Part shown: positions 61,568 to 64,000 of the stretch, one piece after another
How the letters are laid out: every line of letters starts with the position of its first letter
Numbering within the stretch: position 1 is the stretch's first letter
Source: CAYWMY01 sp046352935
GTDB taxonomy: Bacteria; Pseudomonadota; Gammaproteobacteria; Steroidobacterales; Steroidobacteraceae
Reading direction: 5' to 3'
Length of the DNA: 64,000 bases
NCBI GenBank assembly: GCA_046352935.1
Contig: JAXMGR010000013.1
Location: 60,796-124,795 of the forward strand
Position numbers and translations under genes: made by a program
Notes under the pieces: generated by a model
What the model was told of the DNA's origin: nothing
Seen by the model: only the letters and a program-made list of their open reading frames with translations
The model's database searches: none

Positions 61568-63568
61568 ATGCCGGAGCAGGCGACTGGCTCCGCGGAGGCC
61601 GCGGCTCCGCCATCGGCAGCCTGCTGGCTGGCCGCAGGCGTCGCGGTGGTCGTCGGCATCTGGCTGCGTTTCAACGGACTGACCCAGCCTGCGCTGGCCG
61701 ATGACGAGTACTACGTCGTCCGGTCCATCGAAAACATCCTTCGGAGCGGTCTGCCGGAGTACGCCTGCGGCGGATACTACCCGCGAGGCCTCCTGTTCCA
61801 GTACCTGAGCGCCGCCCTGGTGCTCGCGGGTGCGCCGATCGAGTTCGTACCCCGTTATCTCGCGGTCCTGTCTAGCCTCATCGTCCTGCCCGGCGCCTGG
61901 TTGATCGCGCGCCGCATCGACGGAACGAAGCTGGCACTGGTGGTACTCGCATGGCTGTCGCTCTCCGCCTGGCAGATCGACGGCGCCCAGTTCGGGCGCA
62001 TGTATGCGCCATTCCAGGCAGTGTTCACCTGGTACGCCTGGTTCTTCCTGCGTGCCGCGGTAGACGACAACCGCGGCGCGCGCTGGGGTCTCGCGGCACT
62101 GACGGTCGTCGGCATCCTGACATGGGAGGGCGGCGTCCTGCTGGCGGCAACCAATCTGCTGTTGCCGTTCGTCGGCCGACACGGCAGTGTCGCAGTCCGG
62201 CGTGACTGGATCTATCTCGGTGCGATGACGCTGCTGGCGCTCGTATCCCTCAAGTTTGCGACGACCGACTTCCGTCACCTGGATCCGGCCGCCGTGTACC
62301 CGGAAGGCTTCGAGTCGGTCGAGACGACGCTCACGCCCGGGTGGCGTGAAGTGGCGACGATGATCGGCCCGGTCGAACAGCGCCAGTGGCTGTGGATCGG
62401 AGCCGCCATCCTGCCCATGGCCGCCTCGGTACTCGCACTGCTGTCGCTGTGGCCCATTCTTCGCGAGCGCTGGATGACTGCGATCGGCATGGCGGTCGCG
62501 ATCTCCGCCGCCGTCGTGCATCAGTTCGCCGTGACCGGCCTCGTCATCGCCTTGCTGGTCTGTCTCGGACAGCTTCAGTGGCAGGACTTCGGCAGACGAC
62601 CTGCCCGCACCTGCATCATCGCCATGGGTCTGTGGCTCATCGCATGGCTGTCCTACGGCCTGCTGGCTGCCGGGTGGAACTTGGGCAGTGACACCACGAT
62701 CGTAAGCCGTATTCCACTGCTCACACTCGCCTACAATCTGCTCTCGTTCCCCGACTTCCTGCTCGAGATCGCGAAGCCCTGGGGCGGCGCGGTTCCACGG
62801 CTTTCTGCGGCATTGGCGCTGGCTGTGGCTGGCGCCCTCGTGCTCGCCGGCAGGGAACCGGACCGCCTGAGGCCGGACCTGCGTCTCGGGTTGTTCCTGC
62901 TGTTTCTGCTGCTGGGCGGGGCGGCGGCGAGCGATCCTCCGCGCCACGAGACCCGCTATGTCTTCTTCCTGTATCCGCTGGCCATCGTTGTCCTGCTCGC
63001 GATGCTGGATCGCCTGGCTGGCGCATTCACCCGGACACCGGCACACACGGCCTTCGTTCTCCCCGTCGCAGCTACCCTGTTCGTGGTGACCGAGGACAGT
63101 GGAGCACGGGAACCACCTGTACCTGCATGGCTGCAACAAGTCCCGACCGTACTATTGCCACCGACCGGAAAGGGTCATCTGATCCGGCAGGCGGACAGCC
63201 GCAACGCCGGGCAATGGCTCCAGAGCCGCGCGCGGCCGGGTGTAGACCTCGTCATCAATGCCTCTCCCGGTGTCGACTTCTATTATCGAAGCTTTGACTT
63301 CGCGTACATCGACTGGACCCAGCAGCGCTTTCTCGCCTATGCGTGCGACCACGGCCGCCACGAGCGATGGGGCAACCAGCCGCTTCTGTATACACCCGGA
63401 ACATTGCGCGCTGCCGTCCGGACCAGGACACGGACCTTCATCGTGGCGGGGACCGAACAGACGCAGGAGCTCCTGGACGGTGCACTGCGCGGGCTTCCGT
63501 CCAGAATCGTCCATGCATCGCCGGATGCCAGGCTGCAGATCATCGAGATCGACGGATCATCGTCATGA
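61568..63568 (+). CDS. polytopic membrane glycosyltransferase-like protein (GT-C, ArnT/PMT-like)
   Basis: The 666 residues have about 11 hydrophobic helices and a soluble C-terminal third (about 500-666). The first loop has LADDEYYVVRSIENIL, where paired acidic residues recall the catalytic Asp of GT39/ArnT enzymes. It would take the polyprenyl-phosphate sugar made by the upstream GT2 and add it to an acceptor on the periplasmic side. The family is inferred from topology and context. Confidence 0.75.
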   Translation: MPEQATGSAEAAAPPSAACWLAAGVAVVVGIWLRFNGLTQPALADDEYYVVRSIENILRSGLPEYACGGYYPRGLLFQYLSAALVLAGAPIEFVPRYLAVLSSLIVLPGAWLIARRIDGTKLALVVLAWLSLSAWQIDGAQFGRMYAPFQAVFTWYAWFFLRAAVDDNRGARWGLAALTVVGILTWEGGVLLAATNLLLPFVGRHGSVAVRRDWIYLGAMTLLALVSLKFATTDFRHLDPAAVYPEGFESVETTLTPGWREVATMIGPVEQRQWLWIGAAILPMAASVLALLSLWPILRERWMTAIGMAVAISAAVVHQFAVTGLVIALLVCLGQLQWQDFGRRPARTCIIAMGLWLIAWLSYGLLAAGWNLGSDTTIVSRIPLLTLAYNLLSFPDFLLEIAKPWGGAVPRLSAALALAVAGALVLAGREPDRLRPDLRLGLFLLFLLLGGAAASDPPRHETRYVFFLYPLAIVVLLAMLDRLAGAFTRTPAHTAFVLPVAATLFVVTEDSGAREPPVPAWLQQVPTVLLPPTGKGHLIRQADSRNAGQWLQSRARPGVDLVINASPGVDFYYRSFDFAYIDWTQQRFLAYACDHGRHERWGNQPLLYTPGTLRAAVRTRTRTFIVAGTEQTQELLDGALRGLPSRIVHASPDARLQIIEIDGSSS

Positions 63569-64000
63569 GCGACAACACCTCGACCCTTCGCACCGATGGC
63601 CCGCGACCGGCGCCGCCGCTGTGGCGCGTCCTGGCGCTCGGCGTCCTGGGTGCCATTGCGGTCGTCGGCCTCGGCGCGGTCCGTCTCAAGAAGCCGCTGT
63701 GGAACCTCGATGCGCGGACCACCATGGTCTTCGCGATCATCGGAGGCCTTTACCTCGCGACTGCCGTGGCGCTGGCCCTGCGCGACCGCCGCACGCGTGT
63801 GTCACTGCCGGGCATCCTGCTCGCTGTCGGCGCGGCAACGGCGGTGCTGTTCGGCGTAGTCCTGCTTCTGTGTCCCGATTTTCCACGGACGCCGCTGATT
63901 GCCGCGCCGATGATCATGGCACTGCTGGCGTGGCTGACGGTCTCCGTGCGGCACCGATGGGCCGGCGCCGGCATGATCGTGGCACTGGCGCTCGTCGGAG
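63564..64000 (+). CDS. membrane protein, N-terminal part (cut by the right window edge)
   Basis: Starts at an ATG overlapping the previous stop (ATGA) and remains open to the window edge, 145 codons. After a Pro-rich cytosolic start (DGPRPAPPLWRV) there are at least four hydrophobic helices (VLALGVLGAIAVVGLG, MVFAIIGGLYLATAVALAL, ILLAVGAATAVLFGVVLLL, IAAPMIMALLAWLTV). It may be another glycan transport or transfer protein; no family is recognised. Confidence 0.75.

Noticed and set aside
61463..63139. 558-codon minus-strand open frame opposite the GT-C membrane gene
   Set aside because: The plus strand encodes regular membrane helices; the minus frame is Gln/Arg/His-rich and lacks a credible start context.
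37595..64000. Exosortase/PEP-CTERM exopolysaccharide locus
   Set aside because: FemAB-like, PIG-L and AsnB-type genes recall such loci, but no exosortase, PrsK/PrsR or PEP-CTERM protein was found here.

Overview
The window is high-GC DNA from what looks like a gammaproteobacterium. The evidence is a PhoBR/Pst locus, a QseE-QseG-QseF-type operon, gltX followed by tRNA-Ala and tRNA-Glu, DusA, TypA, SrkA and DsbB. I cannot name a genus from sequence alone. Genes are tightly packed, with many 4-bp ATGA or GTGA overlaps and frequent GTG or TTG starts. No insertion sequence, prophage, CRISPR array or rRNA was seen.

Region 1 (1-13.1 kb) is the phosphate regulon, almost all on the minus strand. It holds phoB-phoR, then pstS with a putative porin, phoU and dsbB, then dapE on the opposite strand, then pstC-pstA-pstB and ppx. 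The phoB, pstS and pstC leaders each carry a PhoB-box-like element placed exactly 10 bp upstream of a -10-like hexamer. A short reading frame between pstB and ppx encodes the C-terminal end of a second PhoU and looks like a relic, since the complete phoU lies elsewhere.

Region 2 (13.1-29 kb) is mostly housekeeping: tsaB and a DinG/YoaA-type Fe-S helicase, a GTP-dependent PEP carboxykinase, a class III cyclase fused to FHA, dusA with an N-formylglutamate amidohydrolase-like gene, a large PAS/GAF/GGDEF/EAL protein, typA, srkA and galE. The 860-bp gap before pckG holds an AT-rich promoter-like patch and a long imperfect hairpin that could be a structured RNA.

Region 3 (29-37.5 kb) contains gltX, tRNA-Ala(GGC), tRNA-Glu(UUC), tRNA-Val(CAC), two paralogous small Cys-containing proteins flanking them, and a sensor kinase-lipoprotein-response regulator operon of QseEGF type. 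The regulator's AAA+ domain has lost the GAFTGA sigma-54 contact loop. A secreted protein of five Ig-like repeats with a Thr/Ser linker follows.

Region 4 (37.5-64 kb) is a glycan or glycoconjugate locus. A minus-strand run of 14 genes from 53.7 down to 37.6 kb encodes glycosyltransferases, two CopD-like membrane proteins, two AlkP-superfamily paralogues around a Gfo/Idh oxidoreductase, an AsnB-type amidotransferase, a GH1 glycosidase, a PIG-L deacetylase, a FemAB/CelD-like acyltransferase and a lipoprotein. Divergent from it is a plus-strand cassette of SxtJ-like protein, DUF5989 microprotein, NodU/CmcH carbamoyltransferase and SGNH hydrolase. After an opposing GMC oxidoreductase come two polyprenol-linked-type GT2 enzymes (one lacking the DXD motif), a GT-C type membrane protein and a membrane protein cut by the window edge. 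No Wzx/Wzy, Wza/Wzc or ABC exporter was seen, so the locus probably continues to the right. It is the best candidate for an undescribed pathway: a carbamoylated, possibly N-acylated surface glycan or glycolipid.
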